Positions 1-6,464 of a DNA stretch of 64,000 nt are shown here, in pieces. Numbering within the stretch: position 1 is the first letter of the stretch; each line of letters opens with the position of its first letter. The notes beneath the pieces were generated by a model. That model saw only the letters and a list, made by a program, of their open reading frames with translations. It did not search any database and was not told the DNA's origin. Origin of the DNA: Pseudomonas shirazensis (GTDB lineage: Bacteria > Pseudomonadota > Gammaproteobacteria > Pseudomonadales > Pseudomonadaceae). The stretch spans positions 1,067,001 through 1,131,000 of the forward strand of contig NZ_JABWRD020000001.1 in the NCBI RefSeq assembly GCF_014268785.2, read 5' to 3'. A program made the translations under genes and the position numbers.

Positions 1-2
1 TG

Positions 3-467
3 CTGCCGGTGGCGCTGGGGATGATGATCCGGCGCTGGGCGCCAACCTTTGCCGGGCGCATGGAGAAGCCGATGAAATTGGTGGCGGCCTTGTTCCTGGC
101 CTTCACCATCGTTCTGGCGCTGACCAAGGATTGGCAGACGGTGCTTGAGTACGCGCCAGTGGTGGGGGCGGCGGCATTGTTGTTCAACCTGCTGAGCCTG
201 GGGGTCGGCTACTACCTGCCGCGCCTGCTGAACATCCCCAAGCGCCAGGCGATCGCGATCGGCATGGAAATCGGCATCCACAACGGCACCCTGGCGATTG
301 CCTTGGCGCTGAGCCCGTCACTACTTAACAACCCCACCATGGCGGTGCCGGCGGCCATCTACAGCCTGATCATGTTCTTTACCGCCGCGGGCTTTGGCTG
401 GTGGGTCAGCCGTGGCCACCAGGCTGAAGGGGTTAGCGAAGGACGCCGCGGAACGGTCGGCGACTGA
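3..467 (+). CDS. Bile acid:sodium symporter family protein, C-terminal part
   Basis: Open reading frame entering from the left edge, so only the C-terminal ~154 residues are present. It shows several hydrophobic spans and the G-M-E-I-G-I-H-N-G-T-L-A segment typical of the BASS (bile acid:Na+ symporter) family, which imports organic anions or, in bacteria, various small carboxylates with Na+. The tail after the last helix (GWWVSRG onward) is hydrophilic. The gene ends 5 nt before the stop of the convergent crtZ-like gene. Substrate cannot be told from the fragment. Confidence 0.75.
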   Translation: MPVALGMMIRRWAPTFAGRMEKPMKLVAALFLAFTIVLALTKDWQTVLEYAPVVGAAALLFNLLSLGVGYYLPRLLNIPKRQAIAIGMEIGIHNGTLAIALALSPSLLNNPTMAVPAAIYSLIMFFTAAGFGWWVSRGHQAEGVSEGRRGTVGD

Positions 468-472
468 AACGG

Positions 473-946
473 TTATTTGAGCGCAGTTTTGCTGCGCTCA
501 CACAATTGACGCCTGAGCACGCGCAGGGGCGGCGCATAGAAGAAGCCAAACGACACGCAACCCTCGCGTCCCTTGACTGCGTGATGCAACCGATGCGCGC
601 GGTGCAGCCGCTTCAGGTAGCGGTTGACCGGCCGCAGCCGGCGCGGCCAGTGCCGGTGAAACAGCCCGTCATGGGCCACTACATACAGCAGGCCGTAACC
701 TGCCACACCCGCGCCAACCCACTGCAGCGGCGCATGCCCGGCCTTGCCCAGCGTTACCAGTGCTGCGGCAATCAACGCAAGGGCCGCAAGGTAGACATCA
801 TTGGTTTCCAGCACGCCCAACTGCGGCTGATGGTGCGAGCGGTGCAACCACCAGCCCCAGCCATGCATGATGTATTTATGCGCGAGCGTGCCGACGCCTT
901 CCATGGTCACCAGGGTGCCGAGCAGGACGGCCAGATTGAACAGCAT
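473..946 (-). CDS. crtZ: Beta-carotene hydroxylase / fatty acid hydroxylase superfamily (CrtZ-like)
   Basis: A 157-residue membrane di-iron hydroxylase. The histidine clusters expected of CrtZ are visible: HKYIMH (23-28), HRSHH (35-39), HDGLFH (92-97) and H115/H118/H121/H122. CrtZ adds hydroxyl groups to the beta-ionone rings of carotenoids. Residues 50-90 are hydrophobic. I chose the ATG at 946 because the family starts with a hydrophobic stretch; a GTG at 988 would add an unlikely extension. No other carotenoid gene (crtE, crtB, crtI, crtY) lies in the window, so the substrate is uncertain; it may act on other lipids or the pathway may lie elsewhere. Confidence 0.75.
   Translation of the reverse strand: MLFNLAVLLGTLVTMEGVGTLAHKYIMHGWGWWLHRSHHQPQLGVLETNDVYLAALALIAAALVTLGKAGHAPLQWVGAGVAGYGLLYVVAHDGLFHRHWPRRLRPVNRYLKRLHRAHRLHHAVKGREGCVSFGFFYAPPLRVLRRQLCERSKTALK
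478..500. terminator. Hairpin at the junction of convergent genes
   Basis: A perfect 9-bp stem (TGAGCGCAG at 478-486, CTGCGCTCA at 492-500) with a TTTTG loop. It lies inside the last codons of the crtZ-like gene and just after the stop of the symporter gene. It could stop transcription from the left, but there is no clear T tract. Confidence 0.35.
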
Positions 947-1047
947 GGGAGAATCCGCAGTGAGTGGGCAAAGCAGCAAGGTTACCACTGCCCGCTGTAG
1001 GCTTCAGCCTGCCAGACGCAGAGAAACGTCGTTATGAAGCCATTGTC

Positions 1048-1269
1048 ATGTTACTGCCGCTGACCCTCGCCCAGGTGTATACCGCAGCAACGCTATGGTG
1101 CACGGCGGCAATCGGCGTGCTGTGCAGCGTTGGTCTGTTGCTCGAGGCGACGCTGGGCAGCCTGGTAGTGCGCGCGCAGGTACTGGGCAACGCTCAGGCC
1201 GCTGCTCAGCTGGAGCGTCTGGTCAGCCGGGTGAGTCTGGAAAAAGGCGTGAGCGCGGTGCGCTGGTAA
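1048..1269 (+). CDS. Small hypothetical membrane protein
   Basis: A 73-residue protein with one strongly hydrophobic stretch (about residues 8-33, LAQVYTAATLWCTAAIGVL...) followed by a charged, probably cytoplasmic, helix. I chose the ATG at 1048; the frame is open further upstream but those codons give no membrane signal. The ribosome binding site is weak. It stands alone between the divergent crtZ-like gene and the convergent diguanylate cyclase. Function not recognised; the coding call itself is moderate because the gene is short. Confidence 0.5.
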   Translation: MLLPLTLAQVYTAATLWCTAAIGVLCSVGLLLEATLGSLVVRAQVLGNAQAAAQLERLVSRVSLEKGVSAVRW

Positions 1270-1300
1270 GTTCGCGAGTCGGCAGCTGACTGAACGCTGA

Positions 1301-2854
1301 TCAGCCCTGCGCCTGGGCCATGCAATAGCGGTCCCGGCCCTGGCGCTTGGCTTCGTAAAGCGCGGCGTCGGCTTCAGCTACAAGCGCTTGCGAACTGATC
1401 GGTTGCTGCGCCGGATGAGCCACCGCGATACCGGCGCTGGCCGACACTACGCCAAACGGGCTGCCGGCGTGCTCGATAGCCAACCGGCGCAACTGCTGCA
1501 ATGTCTCCTGCACGATCAGGCCGGCCCCATGGCCATCGGTGTCAGGCAGCAACAGGGTGAACTCTTCCCCGCCATAGCGCACCGCAAGGTCCGCGGGCCG
1601 CTTCAGCGCCTGCCCCAGCACTTCCCCGACCCGCCGCAAACATTGGTCGCCTGCCAGGTGGCCATATCGGTCGTTATAGGCCTTGAAAAAATCCAGATCC
1701 ATCATCACCAGCGCCACCGGATAGCCTTGCCGCCGCGCCCTGGCGATCTCGACATCCAATACGGCGTCGAGCCGGCGCCGGTTGCCGAGCCCGGTCAGGC
1801 TGTCGGTCAGCGCCAGGTCCTTGAGCGTCTGGTGCGCCTGGTGCAAGGCGCGTTCGATGACAATGCGCTCACGTAGCTGACGCAGCACCACCCAACCGAA
1901 CAGCGAAAGCCCGATCAACAATATCAACAACACGCCGATCGACTTGATCACATCCTGGCGCCATGCCGCCAGAATCGCATCGCGCGACAGGCCGGCCTGC
2001 ACCACCAACGGGTAACTGGTCAGCCCACGGTAGGCATACAGCCTGGGTGTGCCGTCAACCACCGCTACAGTCTCGACCATGCCCTCGTTGGCATACGGCA
2101 GGTAGTTGCGAAACACTTCGCTGTCTGCCAGGCTGCTGCCCAGCACCTGCTTGACAAACGGCCTGCGCACCAGAATCGTACCGTCGCGCTTGGCCAGCAC
2201 CAGCGCGCCGCTCTGGTCGATCTTGAAGTCGCCGTAGTAACGCACGAACCAGTCGACCTTGATCGTGCCCAACAGCACCCCGGCAAAGCTGCCATCGGGA
2301 TAATTCAGACGGCGCGAAATGGGGATGATCAATTCTTCGGTAGAGCGGCTCTTGACCACCGAGCCGATCCTGATCTGCCGGCCCGTATGCTCACGGTGAT
2401 AGATGAAGTAGTCGCGGTCGGCATTGTTGGCCTTCGGCGCTGTGACCGTATGATCGGTTGCCAGCCAAGTGCCATCCGCGCCGTACACGAACAGGCCATG
2501 CAACTGTGGCATTATTTGTACTTGTTGGCGCAAGAGGGCGTGCAGCCGCGGCCGATCGAGGTTGGTGAAGCCATCGCCCTCGAGGCGTTCAGCCAATGCG
2601 GCGGTAATCGCATCGACCTGCCGTATCGAGTCCTCGGCGTGCTGAGCACTGGCTCTGGCGAGGTTGACCACCGAGTTTTCAGCAAAGATGAAGGCTGCGC
2701 GATAGTCACGCCAGATCCGCCAGGCCTCGGTCGCGACGAATACCAGCATGACCACGGCCATGAACGCCAACACCAGGCGAAACATCGCCACGGCGCGGCC
2801 TTCACTGCTGGCAGCGAAAAGGCCGTGCTCATCAGGCTTATGGGTAAAAGGCAT
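1301..2854 (-). CDS. Membrane diguanylate cyclase with periplasmic Cache-type sensor
   Basis: 517 residues. An N-terminal transmembrane helix (about 25-47) is followed by a ~250-residue periplasmic region with the layout of a double-Cache sensor (contains YFIYHREH and GVLLGTIKVDWF), a second membrane helix (about 303-325), then a GGDEF domain. The active-site motif is GGEEF within RYGGEEFTLLLP, and an RxxD inhibitory site (RPAD) sits five residues before it, so the enzyme is expected to make cyclic di-GMP from two GTP under product inhibition. The start ATG at 2854 has AAGGGA upstream. The ligand of the sensor is not evident. Confidence 0.9.
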   Translation of the reverse strand: MPFTHKPDEHGLFAASSEGRAVAMFRLVLAFMAVVMLVFVATEAWRIWRDYRAAFIFAENSVVNLARASAQHAEDSIRQVDAITAALAERLEGDGFTNLDRPRLHALLRQQVQIMPQLHGLFVYGADGTWLATDHTVTAPKANNADRDYFIYHREHTGRQIRIGSVVKSRSTEELIIPISRRLNYPDGSFAGVLLGTIKVDWFVRYYGDFKIDQSGALVLAKRDGTILVRRPFVKQVLGSSLADSEVFRNYLPYANEGMVETVAVVDGTPRLYAYRGLTSYPLVVQAGLSRDAILAAWRQDVIKSIGVLLILLIGLSLFGWVVLRQLRERIVIERALHQAHQTLKDLALTDSLTGLGNRRRLDAVLDVEIARARRQGYPVALVMMDLDFFKAYNDRYGHLAGDQCLRRVGEVLGQALKRPADLAVRYGGEEFTLLLPDTDGHGAGLIVQETLQQLRRLAIEHAGSPFGVVSASAGIAVAHPAQQPISSQALVAEADAALYEAKRQGRDRYCMAQAQG

Positions 2855-2891
2855 GCAAATCCCTTACGCTCGCTTGGCCTTTGACTATAGA

Positions 2892-3686
2892 TCAGCGATG
2901 TTTGCGCGTACCCAGTTCGATCCAGGTCGGCGCGTGGTCACTGGCCTTGGGCTCATTACGGACCCAGGCATCGACGCCCGCGTTTTTCAGATACGGCACC
3001 AGCTCGGCATTGAGCAACAGGTGGTCGATGCGCAGCCCGGCATTGCGTTCCCAATGCTTGCGAAAGTAATCCCAGAAGGTAAACACCTGCTCATCCGGGT
3101 ACAGATGCCGCAACGCATCCGTCCAGCCCTGATCCAGCAGGCGTTGGTAGCAGGCCCGGGATTCGGGCTGGAGCAAGGCATCCTTGCGCCATGAACGCGG
3201 GTCATAGATGTCCTTGTCGGTGGGTACCACGTTGAAGTCGCCGGCGAGCACAGTTGGGTGGCCGCTGTCGAGCAGCCCCTGGGCATGTTCGATCAGGCGC
3301 TCGAACCACTCCAGTTTGTAATCGAACTTTGGTCCCGGCTGCGGATTGCCATTGGGCAGATACAGGCACGCCACCAGCACGCCGTGGACAGCGGCCTCGA
3401 GGTATCGGCTCTGCGGATCATGTTCCATGCCTGGCAAGCCGCGGCGCACCTCCAGCGGCTCGGCGCCGCGGGCCAGAATCGCCACGCCGTTCCACGACGG
3501 CTGCCCCTGAAACAGGCAGCTGTAGCCTGCTGCTTCGATGGCCTGCAACGGAAACGTCTGATCTGGCGCCTTCAGCTCCTGCAAGCAGGCAATATCCGGC
3601 TGCTCCCGCTCAAGCCAGGCGAGCAATGCCGGCAAACGGCTGCGGATGCCGTTGATATTGAAGGTGGCGATCTTCAGCGCTTTCAT
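2892..3686 (-). CDS. xthA: Exodeoxyribonuclease III
   Basis: 264 residues of the exonuclease-endonuclease-phosphatase fold, close to the usual length of exonuclease III. Expected catalytic segments are present: LQELK (metal-binding Glu), GDFNVVP (Asp/Asn) and the C-terminal SDHAP (Asp-His pair). The enzyme removes nucleotides from 3' ends and cuts at abasic sites in base excision repair. Its ATG overlaps the stop of the upstream 80-codon gene in an ATGA arrangement, so the two are probably co-translated. Pseudomonads often have more than one Xth paralogue; which one this is cannot be told here. Confidence 0.9.
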   Translation of the reverse strand: MKALKIATFNINGIRSRLPALLAWLEREQPDIACLQELKAPDQTFPLQAIEAAGYSCLFQGQPSWNGVAILARGAEPLEVRRGLPGMEHDPQSRYLEAAVHGVLVACLYLPNGNPQPGPKFDYKLEWFERLIEHAQGLLDSGHPTVLAGDFNVVPTDKDIYDPRSWRKDALLQPESRACYQRLLDQGWTDALRHLYPDEQVFTFWDYFRKHWERNAGLRIDHLLLNAELVPYLKNAGVDAWVRNEPKASDHAPTWIELGTRKHR

Positions 3687-3925
3687 GTGTCAGGGTCGTT
3701 GACGTGGGCCTGCACAGCTTCCTGCAGGGCGTTGACATGGGCCTCGTCGGCCAGTTGTTTCAGCGCCAACCAGTCGTCCCAGTCCAGCCCGCCGTCATCG
3801 CGCAAGGCTTCAGCCGTGCGGATCAACTCGTGGTGATAGGCGTCGGGCGACTCGCGCCGGTAGCTGACGTCATCATATTGCGCGTACCAGGCCGCCAGTT
3901 CGGGAATGCTGCGTTCAATGCTCAT
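3683..3925 (-). CDS. Small hypothetical protein upstream of xthA
   Basis: 80 residues, acidic and mostly helical, soluble, without signal peptide or recognised motif. It contains a W-D-D-W cluster in the middle. The stop codon overlaps the xthA start (ATGA), which supports real translation and a two-gene operon. The upstream leader carries no strong promoter that I could pick. Function unknown. Confidence 0.7.
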   Translation of the reverse strand: MSIERSIPELAAWYAQYDDVSYRRESPDAYHHELIRTAEALRDDGGLDWDDWLALKQLADEAHVNALQEAVQAHVNDPDT

Positions 3926-4023
3926 GCGTTTACTCCTGCCTGAACCTTTGAATGTCTGAACCCTGCTCGCCGCGCATCGTTCCCATTAGTGCGCCAGCGG
4001 CACAACGACAACAAAAAAATTAA

Positions 4024-4084
4024 ACCTTTGCTGCATGCCAATGCTCAACCTTAGGCGACATTGACGTCGCGCCAACGCAAAGGT
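4024..4084 (+). promoter_or_regulatory. Possible leader hairpin covering the DUF4142 ribosome binding site
   Basis: ACCTTTGC (4024-4031) is the exact reverse complement of GCAAAGGT (4077-4084), and the second arm contains the AAAGG that precedes the ATG at 4092. An inner GCGAC/GTCGC pair lies between the arms. If the transcript starts upstream of 4024 the structure could hide the ribosome binding site. The transcription start is not known. Confidence 0.35.
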
Positions 4085-4091
4085 GTGAGAA

Positions 4092-4592
4092 ATGAACAAT
4101 CTGTTCCTGAAACGAATCGGACTGTCCGTCGCCCTGGGCATGGCCTCTTTGCATGCAATGGCGGCAAGCTCCGACGACTTCGTTGACGCAGCTGCCGAGT
4201 CCGGCATCGCTGAAGTCGTGACCAGCAATCTGGCTCTGGAAAAAACCCAGAGCGCCGACATCAAGACCTTTGCCCAGCAGATGGTCGCAGACCATACCAA
4301 GGCTAATCAGAAGCTCGGCGACATCGCCAAAAAGCATGACATCAGCGTGCCTGACGAGGCCGCGATGACCGACAAGGTCAAGAAAGTCATCCTTGAATGG
4401 CGTGACGAGTCGTTCGACAAGTCGTATGTGAACAACCAGGTCGCTGCGCACGAAAAAGCCGTCGAGCTGTTCAAGAAAGAGGCTGCTTCAGGCGACAAGC
4501 CAGACCTGAAAGCCTTCGCTGGCGAGACCCTGCCGGCACTGGAGAAGCACCTGGAGCATGCCAAACAGCTGCAGACTAAATACGACAAGTAA
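4092..4592 (+). CDS. DUF4142 domain-containing periplasmic protein
   Basis: 166 residues with a clear Sec signal peptide (positively charged start, hydrophobic 8-20, cleavage near HAMAA-S at about 24-25). The remaining ~140 residues are a helical, ferritin-like DUF4142 domain: repeated long helices rich in K, E and A, with an SAD-IKTFAQQMVADHTK segment typical of the family. Members are secreted or periplasmic; some are induced by osmotic or oxidative stress, but no reaction is established. The gene is followed after 25 nt by a small cytosolic protein gene on the same strand. Confidence 0.85.
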   Translation: MNNLFLKRIGLSVALGMASLHAMAASSDDFVDAAAESGIAEVVTSNLALEKTQSADIKTFAQQMVADHTKANQKLGDIAKKHDISVPDEAAMTDKVKKVILEWRDESFDKSYVNNQVAAHEKAVELFKKEAASGDKPDLKAFAGETLPALEKHLEHAKQLQTKYDK

Positions 4593-4617
4593 CCCGAATT
4601 GGCGAGGCTAAGTATTT

Positions 4618-4869
4618 ATGAGTAACGACCCACTTCGTGATGAAGTTCTAACCCGCCTCTTGCACGCGCACCCGCAAGGCCTGGGCAAGGAAGTGCTGGA
4701 TAACTATCGCGGCGAGAAAGTCGTGGCCGGTATGCTCAAGACGCTGCAGGACGACGGCTTGATCCATGATGGTAGCGTTGAGGTTGATGCCGAGCATCAG
4801 ATCAGCGTGCAGTATCCGATCAAACTGTCCAGCGCCGGCGTCGAAGCCGCCAAACGGGTCGAAGCCTAA
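4618..4869 (+). CDS. Small hypothetical winged-helix-like protein
   Basis: 83 residues without signal peptide. The pattern (L-x-D-E-V-L-T-R-L-L-H..., then a DDGLIHDG turn, a beta pair and a closing helix) resembles a compact winged-helix fold, but this is only an impression from secondary-structure pattern. It lies 25 nt downstream of the DUF4142 gene and may share its transcript. The ATG at 4618 was taken as the start. Function unknown. Confidence 0.7.
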   Translation: MSNDPLRDEVLTRLLHAHPQGLGKEVLDNYRGEKVVAGMLKTLQDDGLIHDGSVEVDAEHQISVQYPIKLSSAGVEAAKRVEA

Positions 4870-4880
4870 TCGACTCGTTC

Positions 4881-4928
4881 GCTCCTGCACCTTGTGCAGG
4901 AGCAGCTCGCGCCGCCAAGGCGCGAGCT
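4881..4928. terminator. Tandem perfect hairpins between convergent genes
   Basis: Two adjoining perfect 10-bp stems: GCTCCTGCAC/GTGCAGGAGC (4881-4890, 4894-4903) with a 3-nt loop, and AGCTCGCGCC/GGCGCGAGCT (4904-4913, 4919-4928) with a 5-nt loop. They sit between two convergent genes and probably end both transcripts. The sequence also resembles dispersed palindromic repeats of pseudomonads, which are often found at such positions. Confidence 0.55.
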
Positions 4929-4948
4929 TCCCTTCTTGAATTCCTGCC

Positions 4949-5125
4949 TTAGTGCTTCTTCTCGATATCGCGCGGCGGAACTGCTGGGCCCTGTGGGTCT
5001 ACCTGCGGATCGTCCAGGTCTGGCGAGTCCGGATCAAAACCCAGGTCGTTATTTTCAGTGGCCTCATCTGAAGAGTGCGGGCCCCTATTCGGGTGCTCGT
5101 GCTCGTGGCTTTTCTCGTTGGACAT
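4949..5125 (-). CDS. Small acidic, probably disordered hypothetical protein
   Basis: 58 residues, very rich in D, E, H, N, S and P, with no hydrophobic core; probably intrinsically disordered. I chose the ATG at 5125 because a GGGAG lies 8 nt upstream; a longer form starting at 5140 would add five residues. Similar short acidic proteins are common beside stress genes in pseudomonads, but no function is assigned. Confidence 0.6.
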   Translation of the reverse strand: MSNEKSHEHEHPNRGPHSSDEATENNDLGFDPDSPDLDDPQVDPQGPAVPPRDIEKKH

Positions 5126-5184
5126 GCGCAGATCTCCCATGAATGTCTATGGAAGAACCCTGCACAGCGGTAAAGTTTGATTTA

Positions 5185-6171
5185 TTAATCCGCGCCCACA
5201 TCACCGCGCTGCAAACTGGCCAGAGCATCGCTGCGGCTGACCAGCTCTGCCTTTAGAAAATCGAGCTGGCGGGCCTGCTCGGCGCAAAGTTCGCGCTTCT
5301 GCTCCAGTTGCTGCGTTTGCCCTTCCAGCTGGCGGCGCACTTCGTCGCTGGCCCCCTGCGCCTGTGCCAGAATCGTGCGCAAACCCTGCACCTGGGCGTC
5401 GCGCTGCTCCAACTGATCATTGATGACCTTGAGTTCAGCGGCGGCCTGGCGAGCCTCTGCCTGCAAACGCTCGTTGTCGCGATGAAGGCGAGTGGCCTCT
5501 TCCTGCCTGACGATCAAGCTCTGCTGCAACTGGCGCAGCTCTACCTGCAACTGCTGTACCTGCCCCTCGTGCCGGCGCTGCTCCTGCTCACGCTGCTCGC
5601 GGCTGGCGGTGCGGTAGTGTTCAAGTGCGTCGCGAGCGTGGCGATGCTTGTCCTCAAGCGAAGTGATCTGCTCATCCTTATCGGCCAGGCGCAGCTGCTG
5701 CTCGCCAAGCGCCTGATTGAGGCTGGCGCTGCGCAACTGTTCGGTTTGCAACGTGCTCTGGGTGGACGCGAGCTTTTCCGACTCGGCCTGCAGGGCATTG
5801 GTCTGAATCTGGATTTGCTGCTGCGCCGCAGCGAGTGCCTGCTGGGCGATGCTCAGCTGAGCCTGGAGCTGATCACGCTGCTCGGTGAACTCGCTTTCAG
5901 CTGCTTCGATGCGCGCATCGCTCTCCTCTCGCAACTGATCCGCCAGTTGTTCGACGAGCCGCGCCAAAGGCTCACTCAGGTTACCGGCAGCCAATTGGGT
6001 CGCCGCCGGATGCTCGCTCTCAAGTTCCTTCAAATAACGGTGAATGGTGGTCTTGGAGCCGGTATTACCCATTTCGATACGTACCGCATCAATGCTCGGG
6101 CGCTCGCCACGGGCAATCAAGGCCTGCCGCGCCTGCTGCACTAACGCCTTGTTGATTCCGCCCCGGGCCAT
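5185..6171 (-). CDS. KfrA-like DNA-binding coiled-coil protein
   Basis: 328 residues. Residues 1-~110 match the plasmid replication-region DNA-binding N-terminal domain of KfrA (start MARGGINKALV, then a helix-turn-helix with GNTGSKTTIHRYLKELE). The rest is an almost continuous coiled coil very rich in Q, E, A, L and R. KfrA is a plasmid-encoded, autoregulated filament-forming DNA-binding protein linked to partition; chromosomal homologues occur in Pseudomonas with unclear roles. The ATG at 6171 has GGAG 6 nt upstream. No plasmid replication or partition gene is nearby, so a chromosomal regulator or nucleoid role is likelier. Confidence 0.85.
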   Translation of the reverse strand: MARGGINKALVQQARQALIARGERPSIDAVRIEMGNTGSKTTIHRYLKELESEHPAATQLAAGNLSEPLARLVEQLADQLREESDARIEAAESEFTEQRDQLQAQLSIAQQALAAAQQQIQIQTNALQAESEKLASTQSTLQTEQLRSASLNQALGEQQLRLADKDEQITSLEDKHRHARDALEHYRTASREQREQEQRRHEGQVQQLQVELRQLQQSLIVRQEEATRLHRDNERLQAEARQAAAELKVINDQLEQRDAQVQGLRTILAQAQGASDEVRRQLEGQTQQLEQKRELCAEQARQLDFLKAELVSRSDALASLQRGDVGAD

Positions 6172-6197
6172 GTCTGCTCCTACGATTTCGTAATGTG

Positions 6198-6219
6198 GTA
6201 CGTACTATGTAATTACATA
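6198..6219. promoter_or_regulatory. Candidate KfrA autoregulatory operator (two palindromes)
   Basis: Directly upstream of the kfrA-like start are an 8-bp palindrome GTACGTAC (6198-6205) and an adjoining perfect 14-bp palindrome with half-site TATGTAA (6206-6219), in an AT-rich patch. KfrA proteins bind palindromic sites in their own promoter, so this is a natural candidate operator. Binding is inferred. Confidence 0.5.
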
Positions 6220-6464
6220 TTAATTATCTACCTACCGACGGGCTTTAACAAGCCGTTGCTAACATTCAATAATCACGGCTTATCGCATGTGAGGGCGTTT
6301 AATCTGCGCTGCTCAGTGAGTGGACACAGCCGAGCTGTACAAACAGTCGAAATCGTAGTTTTGCAGGGTGTACAGCCCTGAGTAGCAAATCGCCACTAGT
6401 CATAAGGCTGTCATTCAACTGTCGTATTTTCAGGGGACTACTCAAGGCCGGGAAACGAACAGCA
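6220..6464. other. Intergenic leader without a gene
   Basis: Between the kfrA-like gene and the GGDEF-EAL gene. It is AT-richer than its surroundings and must hold the promoters of both. A 62-codon open frame on the plus strand (6193-6381) has no ribosome binding site and no protein-like pattern. I see no other element. Confidence 0.4.

Noticed and set aside
6193..6381. 62-codon plus-strand frame between the kfrA-like and GGDEF-EAL genes
   Set aside because: No ribosome binding site, overlaps the candidate operator, and composition is not protein-like.
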